Source: JANLVI01 sp031363915
GTDB taxonomy: Bacteria > Vulcanimicrobiota > Vulcanimicrobiia > Vulcanimicrobiales > Vulcanimicrobiaceae
Direction of reading: 5' to 3'
Assembly: GCA_031363915.1 (NCBI GenBank)
Contig: JANLVI010000035.1
Coordinates: 1 to 64,000, forward strand
Length of the DNA stretch: 64,000 bases
The notes beneath the pieces are model-generated. The model was not told the origin of the DNA and made no database searches. It saw only the letters and a list, made by a program, of their open reading frames with translations. The number at the start of each line of letters is the position of its first letter. The stretch's first letter is position 1. The translations under genes were made by a program, and so were the position numbers. Shown in pieces: positions 43,794-52,841 of this stretch.

Positions 43794-45120
43794 CCTTGCA
43801 TTCGCCGTTGCCGCGGTCGAGGCCGCGATGGCCGCAGGCGCGACCGACGCCGAGGCGACCGCATCGATTTCCGACCGCTTCTCTGCGGAAGCGCGCGATA
43901 CGCTGATTACCAAGCTCGAACAGTCGCGCTCGCGCTCGCTTTCGGTGCGCGTCTTCGTCGGGACGCGTCGCGCACAGCTCGGCACAAGCGACCTCACGAC
44001 GGCGGGGATTCGCGATCTCTGCGCGCGTGCGGTCGAAGCCGCGCGGTTCGTCACCGAAGATGAATTTTCCGGGTTGCCGGCGTCGTTCGCGACCGATCTC
44101 GACGCCGGGCCGCTTGAAATCGCCTCTGACGACGTCACCGCGAGGACGGCGGATGCGAAAGTCGCCGACATCCTTGATCTCGAGCGGCGCATCCGCGCGG
44201 GCGATGCGCGCATCGATAATTCCAACGGTTCGCGGATCGGCGACGGTTCGGGTGAAACCGGACTTTCCAATTCGCGCGGCTTCCGCGGTACGTACCGTTC
44301 GACGTCTGCTTCGCTCGGCACGAGCCCTGTCGCGCGTGACGGCGAACACAAGCGCATCTCCTATTACGGGACGGGCGGCCGTTCGTACGCGAGTCTGGAC
44401 TCGCCGCAATACGTCGCGCGCGAAGCCGTACGCCGGGCGATTGCGATGTGCGGCGCGACCACGCCGCAGACGCAGACGATGCCCATCGTGTTCGAGCGCG
44501 ATGTCGCAGCGAGCGTGCTGGGCGATTTGTTCGACGCGTTTTCCGCTTCGAACGTCGCAGTCGGCAATTCGTATCTCGTAGGCAAGATCGGTGAGAAGAT
44601 CGGTTCGGACTTTGTCACGATCGTCGATGACGGACGGCTTATCGGCGGTCTCGGGACCTCGCCTTTCGATGCCGAAGGCGTCGCTACGCGTATGACGACG
44701 GTATTCGAGGCGGGTGTCCTCAAGACATATCTCTACGATACGTACTACGGTCGCAAACTCGGCGCTGCGAGCACCGGAAATGCCGGTGGCGGCGGGGCAA
44801 TCGGCGCGAATAACCTGTACCTGCGCGCGGGCAGCGGGTCGCTCGAAGACCTCATCGCGGCGACCCCGCGCGGGATTCTCGTGCTCGATACGATCGGGTT
44901 TGCGACCGAGAATGCGAGCGGCGGCTATAGTCGCGGCGCGCGCGGTTTGATGATAGAAAACGGCGCGCTCGCGGGTCCCGTCGACGGCTTCACCATCGCC
45001 GGGAATTTTCTCGAGATGCTTGGTGCGATCGACCGCGTTGCGGACGACCTGCGCTTCGATAGTTCGGTTGTCTCGCCGTCGTTCCGCGTCGCGGAGATGA
45101 CCGTCTCGGGCCTGGGCTAG
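43783..45120 (+). CDS. pmbA: TldE/PmbA metalloprotease-partner subunit
   Basis: A protein of 445 residues of the TldE/PmbA family, lacking the HExxxH site of TldD, as expected. Marks are the N-terminal LFVGTRRAQLGTSDL-like block, LSNSRGFRGTYRS, PIVFERDVAASVLGDLFDAF, and the C-terminal GRKLGAASTGNAGGG with NNLYLRAGS. The start is GTG 43783, with GGAGG at 43773-43777, inside the end of tldD. The TldD-TldE heterodimer forms a closed protease chamber. The gene ends the overlapping run that began at 35.6 kb. Confidence 0.94.
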   Translation: MSDSLAFAVAAVEAAMAAGATDAEATASISDRFSAEARDTLITKLEQSRSRSLSVRVFVGTRRAQLGTSDLTTAGIRDLCARAVEAARFVTEDEFSGLPASFATDLDAGPLEIASDDVTARTADAKVADILDLERRIRAGDARIDNSNGSRIGDGSGETGLSNSRGFRGTYRSTSASLGTSPVARDGEHKRISYYGTGGRSYASLDSPQYVAREAVRRAIAMCGATTPQTQTMPIVFERDVAASVLGDLFDAFSASNVAVGNSYLVGKIGEKIGSDFVTIVDDGRLIGGLGTSPFDAEGVATRMTTVFEAGVLKTYLYDTYYGRKLGAASTGNAGGGGAIGANNLYLRAGSGSLEDLIAATPRGILVLDTIGFATENASGGYSRGARGLMIENGALAGPVDGFTIAGNFLEMLGAIDRVADDLRFDSSVVSPSFRVAEMTVSGLG

Positions 45121-45445
45121 GCGATTTGCGTAGGACGTCGCGCTGTTTGAGCGTCTCGATGCCCTCGGCAACGGCACTCATCCCGAGCGCCCGCGCGAGC
45201 GAGACAATCGTGTCGACGTCGGACTCGTGAAACGAGGCGAGGTTCGAATAGCCGGTCCCAAAATTGTGGATGCTCAAGCGCGCGCCCAGGCCGTTGATGC
45301 GCTCGCCGCCGCGATGCCAGCGTGCGGCCTCGAGGCAGCCTGCCGAGAATGCTATAAGCGCAGTAAGCAAGAGAATTTCGAAGGCTTGCAGTGCCTTTAG
45401 GCGGACGGCTTCGTCAGGCGGTCGCTCGGGTCGCTCGGTCATCAC
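45121..45445 (-). pseudogene. Mosaic remnant of a GAF...EAL-type c-di-GMP phosphodiesterase
   Basis: On the minus strand the beginning reads DEAVRLKALQAFEIL, the standard lead-in of GAF-domain sensor proteins (EAxRLxALxxxxILD). It then jumps to LGARLSIHNFGTGYSNLASF and DTIVSLARALGMSAVAEGIE, EAL-domain blocks with the DFGTGYSS motif degraded to HNFGTGYSN. The PAS/GGDEF middle and the catalytic E-A-L start, plus the part between DFG and the last blocks, are deleted, and a frameshift follows VAEGIETLKQRD. It is a dead signalling gene between tldE and the malic enzyme. Confidence 0.65.
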
Positions 45446-45553
45446 GTTTCATCTGCCGGCTCTTTCTTCCGCGACTACGAGCAAGGATACGACGGTTTTC
45501 ATTCCGGTCTTTAGCCGAGGAGGCGCCTTCGAAAGCGCGTAACCCCTGGCCAC

Positions 45554-46987
45554 ATGGCATCTCCAGCGATCGGAACGACTTTAATTCTGCGGCTCGAGAC
45601 GCCTAATACGCCGGGGGCCTTCGGGATTCTCGCCCAGGCGATCGGGAATGCCGGTGGCATTGTCGGCGCCGTCGACATGCGAACCGTTGGCAAGACCTCC
45701 GTCGTGCGCGACGTGACGGTAAACGTCTCATCCGAGCAAATCGGTGATGCCGTCACGGCGGCCGTCGCCGCGCTCGAGGGCGTGCGCGTCGTGAGCGTCT
45801 CGGACTCGACGTTCCTCGCCCATCTCGGCGGCAAGATTACGATCCAACCGAAAATTCCGGTGAAGACGCGCCAAGATCTCTCGATCGTCTACACGCCCGG
45901 TGTGGCACGCGTGTCCATGGCGATCGCAAAAGACCCCTCGAAGGCCTTTCAGCTCACGGTCAAACGCAACATGGTCGCGGTCGTAAGCGACGGTACGGCG
46001 GTGCTCGGTCTTGGCGACATCGGCCCGCTCGGCGCGCTGCCGGTGATGGAGGGCAAGTGCATGCTCTTCAAACAGTTCGCCGGCATCGACGCGTTTCCGA
46101 TTTGCCTCGACACCAAAGACGTCGATGAGATCGTCGAGACCGTCAAACGCATCGCGCCGGTTTTCGGCGGCATCAACCTCGAGGACATAAGCGCGCCGCG
46201 CTGCTTTGAGGTCGAACGCCGGTTGATCGAAGAACTCGATATCCCGGTGATGCATGACGACCAGCACGGGACCGCGGTCGTGATTCTCGCGGCGATGATG
46301 AGTGCGGCGCAGGTCGTAAACAAACGCCTCGAAGACATGACGGTCGTCGTCAACGGCAGCGGCGCTGCGGGGACCGCAACGATCAAGATGCTGCTCGCTG
46401 CGGGCGTACGTGACGTGATCCCGGTCGACCGTGAAGGCGCGCTCAACCGTTCGCAGACGTATACGAATTCGCATTGGACGTGGCTTGCGGAAAACACGAA
46501 CCGCGACAATCGTCGCGGGACGCTCCACGACGTGCTCAAAGGCGCCGACGCGTTCGTCGGAGTGAGCGCGCCGAACATCCTCAAAATAGAAGACATTCAA
46601 GGCATGGCGCGCGACCCGATCGTCTTTGCAATGGCCAACCCCTCACCCGAAATCATGCCGGAAATCGCGGCGCCGTACGTCGCTGTCATGGGCACGGGCC
46701 GCTCGGACTATCCGAATCAAGTCAACAATCTGCTCGCGTTTCCGGGGATCTTTCGCGGTGCGCTTGAGTCGCGGGCACGTCGCATCACCGAGGGCATGAA
46801 GCTCGCTGCCGCTAAGGCGATTGCCAACATCGTTGGTGAGGAGCGCAGTGCCGAGTACGTGATCCCGAGCGTCTTCGACGCGCGCGTCGTCGATGCGGTC
46901 GCAGCCGCCGTCAGCGCTGCCGCCCTCGAAGACGGTGTTGCGCGGCGAACGCCGTTCCTAGCCGAGGAAGAAGGGGCAACGGTCTAA
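45554..46987 (+). CDS. NAD(P)-dependent malic enzyme with N-terminal ACT domain
   Basis: A protein of 477 residues. Residues about 8-85 form an ACT domain (LRLETPNTPGAFGILAQAIG), a likely amino-acid or allosteric sensor. The malic enzyme core follows: SIVYTPGVARVS with the catalytic Tyr, GLGDIGPLGALPVMEGK, INLEDISAPRCFEVE (metal ligands), VMHDDQHGTAVV, and the Rossmann motif VVNGSGAAGTATIK. It decarboxylates malate to pyruvate. The ACT fusion is known in many bacteria. With ppdK at 2.9 kb it links C4 acids to PEP. Confidence 0.94.
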   Translation: MASPAIGTTLILRLETPNTPGAFGILAQAIGNAGGIVGAVDMRTVGKTSVVRDVTVNVSSEQIGDAVTAAVAALEGVRVVSVSDSTFLAHLGGKITIQPKIPVKTRQDLSIVYTPGVARVSMAIAKDPSKAFQLTVKRNMVAVVSDGTAVLGLGDIGPLGALPVMEGKCMLFKQFAGIDAFPICLDTKDVDEIVETVKRIAPVFGGINLEDISAPRCFEVERRLIEELDIPVMHDDQHGTAVVILAAMMSAAQVVNKRLEDMTVVVNGSGAAGTATIKMLLAAGVRDVIPVDREGALNRSQTYTNSHWTWLAENTNRDNRRGTLHDVLKGADAFVGVSAPNILKIEDIQGMARDPIVFAMANPSPEIMPEIAAPYVAVMGTGRSDYPNQVNNLLAFPGIFRGALESRARRITEGMKLAAAKAIANIVGEERSAEYVIPSVFDARVVDAVAAAVSAAALEDGVARRTPFLAEEEGATV

Positions 46988-46991
46988 ACGC

Positions 46992-47675
46992 GTGGATCGC
47001 ATTCTCATCATCGAAGACGACCCGGACATCGCAACCTTCGAGAAGCTCTTTCTCGAACGCGCGGGCTACGAAGTTAAAGTATGTACGACCGGCGCGCAAG
47101 GACTCGAAGTCGAACCGAGTTTCGAGCCGGCCGTCGTGTTGCTCGACGTCGAACTCCCCGACCTCTCGGGTCTCGACGTCTGCACGTCGCTTGCCAATTC
47201 GAGCGATGCATTCATCTTGATGGTGAGCGCGCACGCGAGCGAACAGGACGTGCTTACGGGACTTGGCATGGGCGCGGACGATTACATCACGAAGCCCTTT
47301 TCCGGGAACGAGCTCGTCGCCCGGATCGCATCGTTTTTGCGTCGGCGCGAGCGCTCGAAGGCGCGCGATGCCGACGGCAAACTCACGATCGGTGATGCCA
47401 CGCTCGTGCGCGATTTTCACACGATCGAACGCGAAGAAAAAAGCGCGACGCTCACGGCGCTCGAATTTCGCCTGCTATGGTTTCTCGCTGAGAACGATGG
47501 CAAGCTGATGACGCGCGCGCAGATTCTCGAGCGCGTCTGGAACGACGTCTCGGGCGTGCCGACGCGGGTCGTCGACGTGCACGTTGCGGCGCTGCGAAAG
47601 AAGCTGACCGAAGTCGACGCCGTGCTTGCAATATCGAGCGTCCGGGGAATCGGCTACCGCCTCGATATCCCGTGA
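46992..47675 (+). CDS. OmpR/PhoB-type response regulator
   Basis: A protein of 227 residues from GTG 46992. The receiver domain shows IIEDDPDIATFE, the phospho-acceptor Asp in VVLLDVELPDLSGLDV, LMVSAHA and the Lys in DDYITKPFSGNEL. The winged-helix output domain follows from about residue 130 (LTALEFRLLWFLAENDGKLM, TRAQILERVWNDVSG, VDVHVAALRKKL). Its stop overlaps the start of the MocR-type gene (GTGA, 47672-47675). No sensor kinase is adjacent, so the input is unknown. Confidence 0.92.
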   Translation: MDRILIIEDDPDIATFEKLFLERAGYEVKVCTTGAQGLEVEPSFEPAVVLLDVELPDLSGLDVCTSLANSSDAFILMVSAHASEQDVLTGLGMGADDYITKPFSGNELVARIASFLRRRERSKARDADGKLTIGDATLVRDFHTIEREEKSATLTALEFRLLWFLAENDGKLMTRAQILERVWNDVSGVPTRVVDVHVAALRKKLTEVDAVLAISSVRGIGYRLDIP

Positions 47676-49144
47676 TCGTCGAGCTCGACGCGCGCGATCC
47701 GCGTCCGCTCTACGTCCAAATCGCCGACGGTCTGACGAGCCGCATCGAACGCGGTGATTTACGCGCCGGCGAACGGCTCCCCGCGATGCGGTCGCTTGCC
47801 GCAGAACTCGACGTCGCCTTGATCACGGTATCGCAAGCCTACGACATGCTCTCCGCGCGCGGCCGGATCACCTCACGTGTCGGCAAAGGCACCTTCGTTG
47901 CATCCGAACGCCCCGTCGAGACGCCGTTCTCGAGGAAGTGGGAACCGGATCTGGGACGTTTCGCCAAAGCCGAGCGCATGGAGGGCGTGCTCGATCAACT
48001 CGCGCGCGCGAACGCCCCCGGCGCAATCTCGCTTGCGACCGGACATCCCGCGCCGGAGACGTTTCCGCTCGTCGAATTCGGACGCGCGATGCATCGCACG
48101 CTCCTCGAAGATCCGCCCGAGGCGATGCAGTACCGCGCGAATACCGGCGATCTGGATTTGTGCGAGACGCTCGCCGCATCGCTGCGTGCGCGCGGTTGCG
48201 ATGCGAGTGCCGATGAGATCATCGTGACCTCGGGCGCACAGCAAGCCGCCGACTTGATCGCATCGACCCTGCTCTCCGACCGCGCGGTCGTTGCGGCGGA
48301 GAGTCCGACGTACGCGGGAACGCTCGGCGTCTTCGACGCGCGTGGCGCATCCTACGTCGAAGTGCAAAGCGATTCGGATGGCGTGCGCATCGACGATCTG
48401 GAACGCGTCTTCGCCGACTACCGACCGCGCCTGTTTTACATCAACCCGATCGCGCAGAATCCGACTGGTGCCGTGCTGCCCGCGCGGCGCGCAAAGGCGA
48501 TCGTCGCGCTCGCGCGCCGTTACGACGTCGTGATTCTCGAAGATCAAACCGGATGGGTTTTCACCTACGATAGTGCCGCACCGGCGCCGCTTGCTGCGCA
48601 TGATACGGACGGACGCGTCGTCCTCATGGAATCGCTCTCCAAATCGATATTTCCAGCTCTACGCATCGGTTATCTGCACGTGAAAGGCAGCCTGCGCACG
48701 TCGCTTGAGACGGCGAAAGTGCGCACGGATTCGTTTACGTCCACCCTCACGCAGCGTGCGCTGTGGCGGTTTTTGACCTCGCCCGGCTATGCTCGTCACT
48801 TGAAAAACGCTCGCGCCCTCTATCGCGGTCGGCGCGATGCCTTCGTCGAAGCGCTCGCGCTGGCGGTGCCGTGGGCCGACGTTCAGCTGCCTGCCGCGGG
48901 CACGAATCTCTGGCTCTCGCTCCCGTCTCGTATCTCAACGCAAGCGGCGTTCGATGCGTGCGCTCGCGAAGGAGTACTCGTTATGCCGGCCGAGCCGTCG
49001 TATCCGACGCGCACGGGCCCGGCTGCCTTACGTCTCTCGTTTGGCGATCTCGACGATCGCGCGATTGCCCTCGGCGTCGCGCGTTTGGGTGTCGCGCTCG
49101 ATTCGCTCCGCGCCTCGACCCAGCCGGCGCTGACCACCTTCTAG
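47672..49144 (+). CDS. MocR-type regulator: GntR helix-turn-helix plus aminotransferase domain
   Basis: A protein of 490 residues. The N-terminal GntR-like winged helix spans about residues 12-75 (RPLYVQIADGLTSRIERGDL, RSLAAELDVALITVSQAYDM). The rest is a fold-type I PLP aminotransferase with YINPIAQNPTGAV, the Schiff-base Lys in MESLSKSIFPALRIGYL, and the C-terminal Arg in LRLSFG. Members regulate PdxST, GABA or taurine genes, or are true aminotransferases. It starts at GTG overlapping the response regulator stop, an unusual pairing that suggests joint control. Confidence 0.9.
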   Translation: MIVELDARDPRPLYVQIADGLTSRIERGDLRAGERLPAMRSLAAELDVALITVSQAYDMLSARGRITSRVGKGTFVASERPVETPFSRKWEPDLGRFAKAERMEGVLDQLARANAPGAISLATGHPAPETFPLVEFGRAMHRTLLEDPPEAMQYRANTGDLDLCETLAASLRARGCDASADEIIVTSGAQQAADLIASTLLSDRAVVAAESPTYAGTLGVFDARGASYVEVQSDSDGVRIDDLERVFADYRPRLFYINPIAQNPTGAVLPARRAKAIVALARRYDVVILEDQTGWVFTYDSAAPAPLAAHDTDGRVVLMESLSKSIFPALRIGYLHVKGSLRTSLETAKVRTDSFTSTLTQRALWRFLTSPGYARHLKNARALYRGRRDAFVEALALAVPWADVQLPAAGTNLWLSLPSRISTQAAFDACAREGVLVMPAEPSYPTRTGPAALRLSFGDLDDRAIALGVARLGVALDSLRASTQPALTTF

Positions 49145-49160
49145 ATTCCAGGAGACCTCG

Positions 49161-51938
49161 TTGAACATCGTTCGTCTTTCCCTGCTCGCTGCGTTCGGCG
49201 CGATGCTCGTCGCACCAAGCGCAGCCGCAACCCCCGTCGTTTACGGCGCTCCGGCGCTTACGGCGCCCGCCGGACACGTGCGAGGCGAAATCTACCGTGC
49301 GATTTTGCCGTCGGGACGCATCGTCTCGCCGTCGGGAACGAACGTCGTGGTCGGAATGAACGCACTCGGCGTAACGCTGTCTCCCGACGGCCGCTTTGCG
49401 CTCGTCTCGAACGACGACGAGCGCGAAGATGCCGTCCACAGCGCTGTCGACCCGCTCACGATGGGCGGCTACAGTCTCGCCATCGTCGACACGCAGACGA
49501 TGCGCGTGATCGATCGTTATCGCGCGCCCAAAGAATCATATTTTGCCGGGATCGTCGCGCTCGCCGATCCCGTCCAACCCTCGCGCACGCTCGTCTTCGT
49601 CGCCGGCGGTCCGACGAATGCCGTCTACGCCTTCACGCTCGATAGCAACGGTCAGTTGCGGCCCGATGCCAAGCACGTGATCGCGATTCCCGGTCCGACC
49701 GATCTGCTCTTCGCCGATGCCGGTCATAGTTTTCCCGCGCAGCTCGTGCTCGCACCCAACGGCGGCCACTGTTACGTCGTAAGCGAATTGGGTGAAAACG
49801 TGTCGGTCATCGACACGGCAACACGCGCGCTGCTGCCGGGTACCAAAGGCGTCGGATTCTTCCCGGCTGGCGCGGCGATTGCGGGCAACAAGCTGATCGT
49901 CTCCAACGAAGGCTTGATGCGCTACGCGTTCTTGCCGACACCCGCGCGTCTGCCGCCCTACGCGACGACGCCGCCGGATCTCGCGCGCGCATCGTCGCTC
50001 TCCGTCGTTGCCATCGGCGGCGACGGCACGCTCTCGCAGAGCGCAAGCGACTCGCCGCCGTTTGCGAACGCGCCGATTCCGATGGATCCGACGCCTGACG
50101 GCGACCGCGTCGTAGGCGGCGCACATCCCACCGCCGTCGTCACGACGCCCGACGGCCGCTACGCGTTCGTCGCGATGACGAACGTCGATCGCATCGCGGC
50201 CATCTCGCTTGCCGACGGCAAAGTCGTCGGCGGCACGGAACTGCGTCTGTTCGATCGCGCGCCTTACGGGACGCAGCCGCTCGCGCTTGCGCTCAGTCGC
50301 GACGGCTCGCGGCTCTACGTCGCGCTTGCTGGACTGAGCGCCGTTGCCGTCATCGACGCACGCGATCCGGTGCATCTGCATCGCCTCGGTCTGATCCCCA
50401 CGGGCTGGTATCCGACGGCCCTTGCGCTCGGCGATAACGATCGCACGCTCTACGCGGTCTCGGCGAAAGGCTTCGGGCACGATGCCGGTTTCGCCGGCGA
50501 TCCGGCGACGGGTGCCGACGTCAACGCGGTCTGGTCGACGCTGCAGCGCCTCGACCTGCGCGCTATCAAACTTGCCGAGACGACGCGCGACACGCTGCGA
50601 TTCGCGCGCTCGATCGCGCCCGCGAAAACGGGCACCGTCGTGCCGCAAACGATCGCGTCGGGTCCGAGCAAGGCGATAAAGCATGTCGTCGTCATCCTGC
50701 AAGAGAACAAATCCTACGACGCGATGCTCGGCGATCTGACCGACGCGCAAGGCAAACCGTACGGGCCCGGCGATCCAAAATACGTTTCGTTCGGGGCTAG
50801 CGTGACGCCGAATCTGCACGAACTTGCGCGCACGTATGCGCTCGCCGGCAACACGTTTGCCGACGCGGAAGAGTCCGATGCCGGGCATCAATTTTTTGCG
50901 GCCGGCATTTCGACGGCGTACACAGAGCGCACGAATCTGGTCAAAAGCGGGCGGCGTCCGCTTGCGAACAAAAACGAAGATCCCGAAGACTACCCGCGCG
51001 CAGGCTACATCTTCAACAACCTCGCGCGGCATGGAATCAGCTTCCGCGATTACGGGGATTTCGTGCGCGTCTCCGGCTTCGATGAAGGCGCGAACAAAAA
51101 CGTCAAAACCGACGATCCGAATTTCGTCGGCATGGGCGACACGCAAGCCCCGACCGTCGGTCTTGGCGGCCTCTTCGCGCTCAACGTCCCCGCGCCGCTT
51201 GTCCTCGCGGGCCACGTCGATGAAGACTTTCCGGGTTGGAATCTGCGCGTCCGTGACGAACGCCGCGCGCGCGAATTTATCCGAGACTTCGATGCACTTG
51301 CGAAAACGAACGCCGTGCCGAAATACATTTACATCTGGCTCCCCGCCGATCACGGCGGCGTGGGCGCGAACGTCCCACCGCTGCCCGAAGAAGTCGCTGA
51401 CGGCGACCGGGCCCTCGGTCTGATCGTGGAGCATCTCACGCACGCGCCGACGTGGCGCGATACTGCGATTTTCGTCGCGCCCGATGACGCACAGAGTTCG
51501 CGCGATCATGTCGATGAGTACCGCACCTACGCGGTCGTGATCTCGCCGTACGCGCGGCATCATTTCATCAGCATGCGCCACACGTCGACGGTGAGTATTC
51601 TCAAGACGAGCGAAGAGTTGCTCGGCATGCCCGCGCTCTCGCTCGGCGATTTGCTCGCAAGCGACATGGCCGACTGCTTTACGACCAGGCCCGAGCTCGC
51701 AGCCTTTACGATGATCCCGGTCCCCACGCAGACCGCGAGTGCCGAAGGCGCGCGGATCGCCGCGCTCCTCGCGCAAACCGACCAATCCGGGCCCGATGCC
51801 GATAGCGCGCGGGCCGCACGTCTGATCGATCTCTCGCGTCAGGCCGACGCCCTTGCCGCGCAGCGTACCGTCCGTCCGCCCGCGTCGTACGCGCGGCTCC
51901 AAGAGCGACTTTACTCGCAGGCACTCGCCCTGTTCTAA
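49161..51938 (+). CDS. Exported beta-propeller / phosphoesterase fusion
   Basis: A protein of 925 residues from TTG 49161, preceded by AGGAG at 49150-49154. A signal peptide ends near SAAAT. Residues about 25-500 are a YncE-like seven-bladed propeller with SPDGRFALVSND, TPDGRYAFVAMTNVD and DGSRLYVALAGLSAVAVID blades. Residues about 510-880 are a PF04185 phosphoesterase (phospholipase C/acid phosphatase) domain: IKHVVVILQENKSYDAMLGD, ESDAGHQFFAAG and HTSTVSILKTSEELLGM. It probably hydrolyses phosphate esters outside the cytoplasm. A related stand-alone enzyme lies at 58.8 kb. Confidence 0.92.
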   Translation: MNIVRLSLLAAFGAMLVAPSAAATPVVYGAPALTAPAGHVRGEIYRAILPSGRIVSPSGTNVVVGMNALGVTLSPDGRFALVSNDDEREDAVHSAVDPLTMGGYSLAIVDTQTMRVIDRYRAPKESYFAGIVALADPVQPSRTLVFVAGGPTNAVYAFTLDSNGQLRPDAKHVIAIPGPTDLLFADAGHSFPAQLVLAPNGGHCYVVSELGENVSVIDTATRALLPGTKGVGFFPAGAAIAGNKLIVSNEGLMRYAFLPTPARLPPYATTPPDLARASSLSVVAIGGDGTLSQSASDSPPFANAPIPMDPTPDGDRVVGGAHPTAVVTTPDGRYAFVAMTNVDRIAAISLADGKVVGGTELRLFDRAPYGTQPLALALSRDGSRLYVALAGLSAVAVIDARDPVHLHRLGLIPTGWYPTALALGDNDRTLYAVSAKGFGHDAGFAGDPATGADVNAVWSTLQRLDLRAIKLAETTRDTLRFARSIAPAKTGTVVPQTIASGPSKAIKHVVVILQENKSYDAMLGDLTDAQGKPYGPGDPKYVSFGASVTPNLHELARTYALAGNTFADAEESDAGHQFFAAGISTAYTERTNLVKSGRRPLANKNEDPEDYPRAGYIFNNLARHGISFRDYGDFVRVSGFDEGANKNVKTDDPNFVGMGDTQAPTVGLGGLFALNVPAPLVLAGHVDEDFPGWNLRVRDERRAREFIRDFDALAKTNAVPKYIYIWLPADHGGVGANVPPLPEEVADGDRALGLIVEHLTHAPTWRDTAIFVAPDDAQSSRDHVDEYRTYAVVISPYARHHFISMRHTSTVSILKTSEELLGMPALSLGDLLASDMADCFTTRPELAAFTMIPVPTQTASAEGARIAALLAQTDQSGPDADSARAARLIDLSRQADALAAQRTVRPPASYARLQERLYSQALALF

Positions 51939-51953
51939 AGCTGGAGAGTCCCC

Positions 51954-52826
51954 GTGCAACGCGAAGAAATCGACGTGACGACCAAGCCGACCTACGATTC
52001 CCCCTATATGCGCACGGATGCCGGCACGCTTGCGGGCGCGCTCGTCGTTCGACCGAGCGCATCGGTCGTACACCTGGCGCCGATCCAGGGCGAATCGAGT
52101 CCGATTGCCGAGCGAGCCCTCGAAGCGCATGCGATTCTCGTGCGCACCCTGCGCGATCGGGGTACGCACGTCGTCGAACTCGATCCGACCAGCGGAGCAT
52201 CCGGCGAAGCGTTCATCGCCGACTGCGCGGTTATCGTGCCGAACGGCGCGATCCTCATGCGCCCGAGTAAGCCCGAACGCCGCGCAGAAGTCGCAGCCGT
52301 CGAGACGGCCCTTGGCGCGCTCGGTATTCCGATCGTCGGCCGCATCGAATCGCCCGGCTTGCTCGACGGCACGGACGTGGCGATCGGCGATGGCGTCGCC
52401 TACGTCGGCGTGATCCGGAGCGGGAGCGTTTTCGGCTCGCGCTCGAACGAACTGGGCCGCAAACAATTCGAATCGCTGTGTTCTGCCGCGGGTTATCGTA
52501 CGGTCGAACTCGCGCTCACGCACGACGTCGCGCGACTGCGGAACGTGTTCTCGATCGTCAGCGGTTCGCTTGCGCTCGCCGCGCCCGATCACGTCGATGT
52601 GGTTCCGGCGGGCAATCTGACGATCGTACCGGTTCCGCGCGGCGAACAGTTTGCCGCGGGCGTCCTTGCGGTGGGCGAACGTCGCGTACTTGCGAATTTA
52701 CGTTTTCGCGAAGCGATTAAGGCGATGAAGGCCGCGAAAATTTCCGTCGAGGCGATCGACCTGTGGGAGTTCGGCAAAGCGGGCGCGGGCCCGTTCTCGC
52801 TCGTTCTTCCGTTCAAGCGCACCTAG
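51954..52826 (+). CDS. DDAH/arginine-deiminase-superfamily protein lacking the catalytic Cys
   Basis: A protein of 290 residues from GTG 51954 with GGAGAG upstream. The fold is recognised from AFIADCAVIVPNGAILMRPS followed by KPERRAEVAAVETAL and from LDGTDVAIGDGVAYVGV, which parallel dimethylarginine dimethylaminohydrolase and relatives (FVEDxAVV...TRPGAPSRR). In those enzymes the C-terminal GGxxxC supplies the nucleophile. Here the matching segment is GAGPFSLVLPF, with Ser in that place and no Cys within 100 residues, and the acidic E of FVED is Ala. It is probably not an active amidinohydrolase. Confidence 0.8.
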   Translation: MQREEIDVTTKPTYDSPYMRTDAGTLAGALVVRPSASVVHLAPIQGESSPIAERALEAHAILVRTLRDRGTHVVELDPTSGASGEAFIADCAVIVPNGAILMRPSKPERRAEVAAVETALGALGIPIVGRIESPGLLDGTDVAIGDGVAYVGVIRSGSVFGSRSNELGRKQFESLCSAAGYRTVELALTHDVARLRNVFSIVSGSLALAAPDHVDVVPAGNLTIVPVPRGEQFAAGVLAVGERRVLANLRFREAIKAMKAAKISVEAIDLWEFGKAGAGPFSLVLPFKRT

Positions 52827-52841
52827 CAGGCCTGCTGAACG

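Noticed and set aside
42393..45120. A ribosomally made modified-peptide cluster around TldDE
   Set aside because: No precursor peptide, cyclodehydratase or radical SAM gene is present in or beside the run.
49536..52592. A 1018-residue open frame on the minus strand
   Set aside because: It is Arg/Asp/Gly-rich, has no domain, and lies antisense to the propeller-phosphoesterase and DDAH-like genes. GC-rich codon use makes such shadow frames long.
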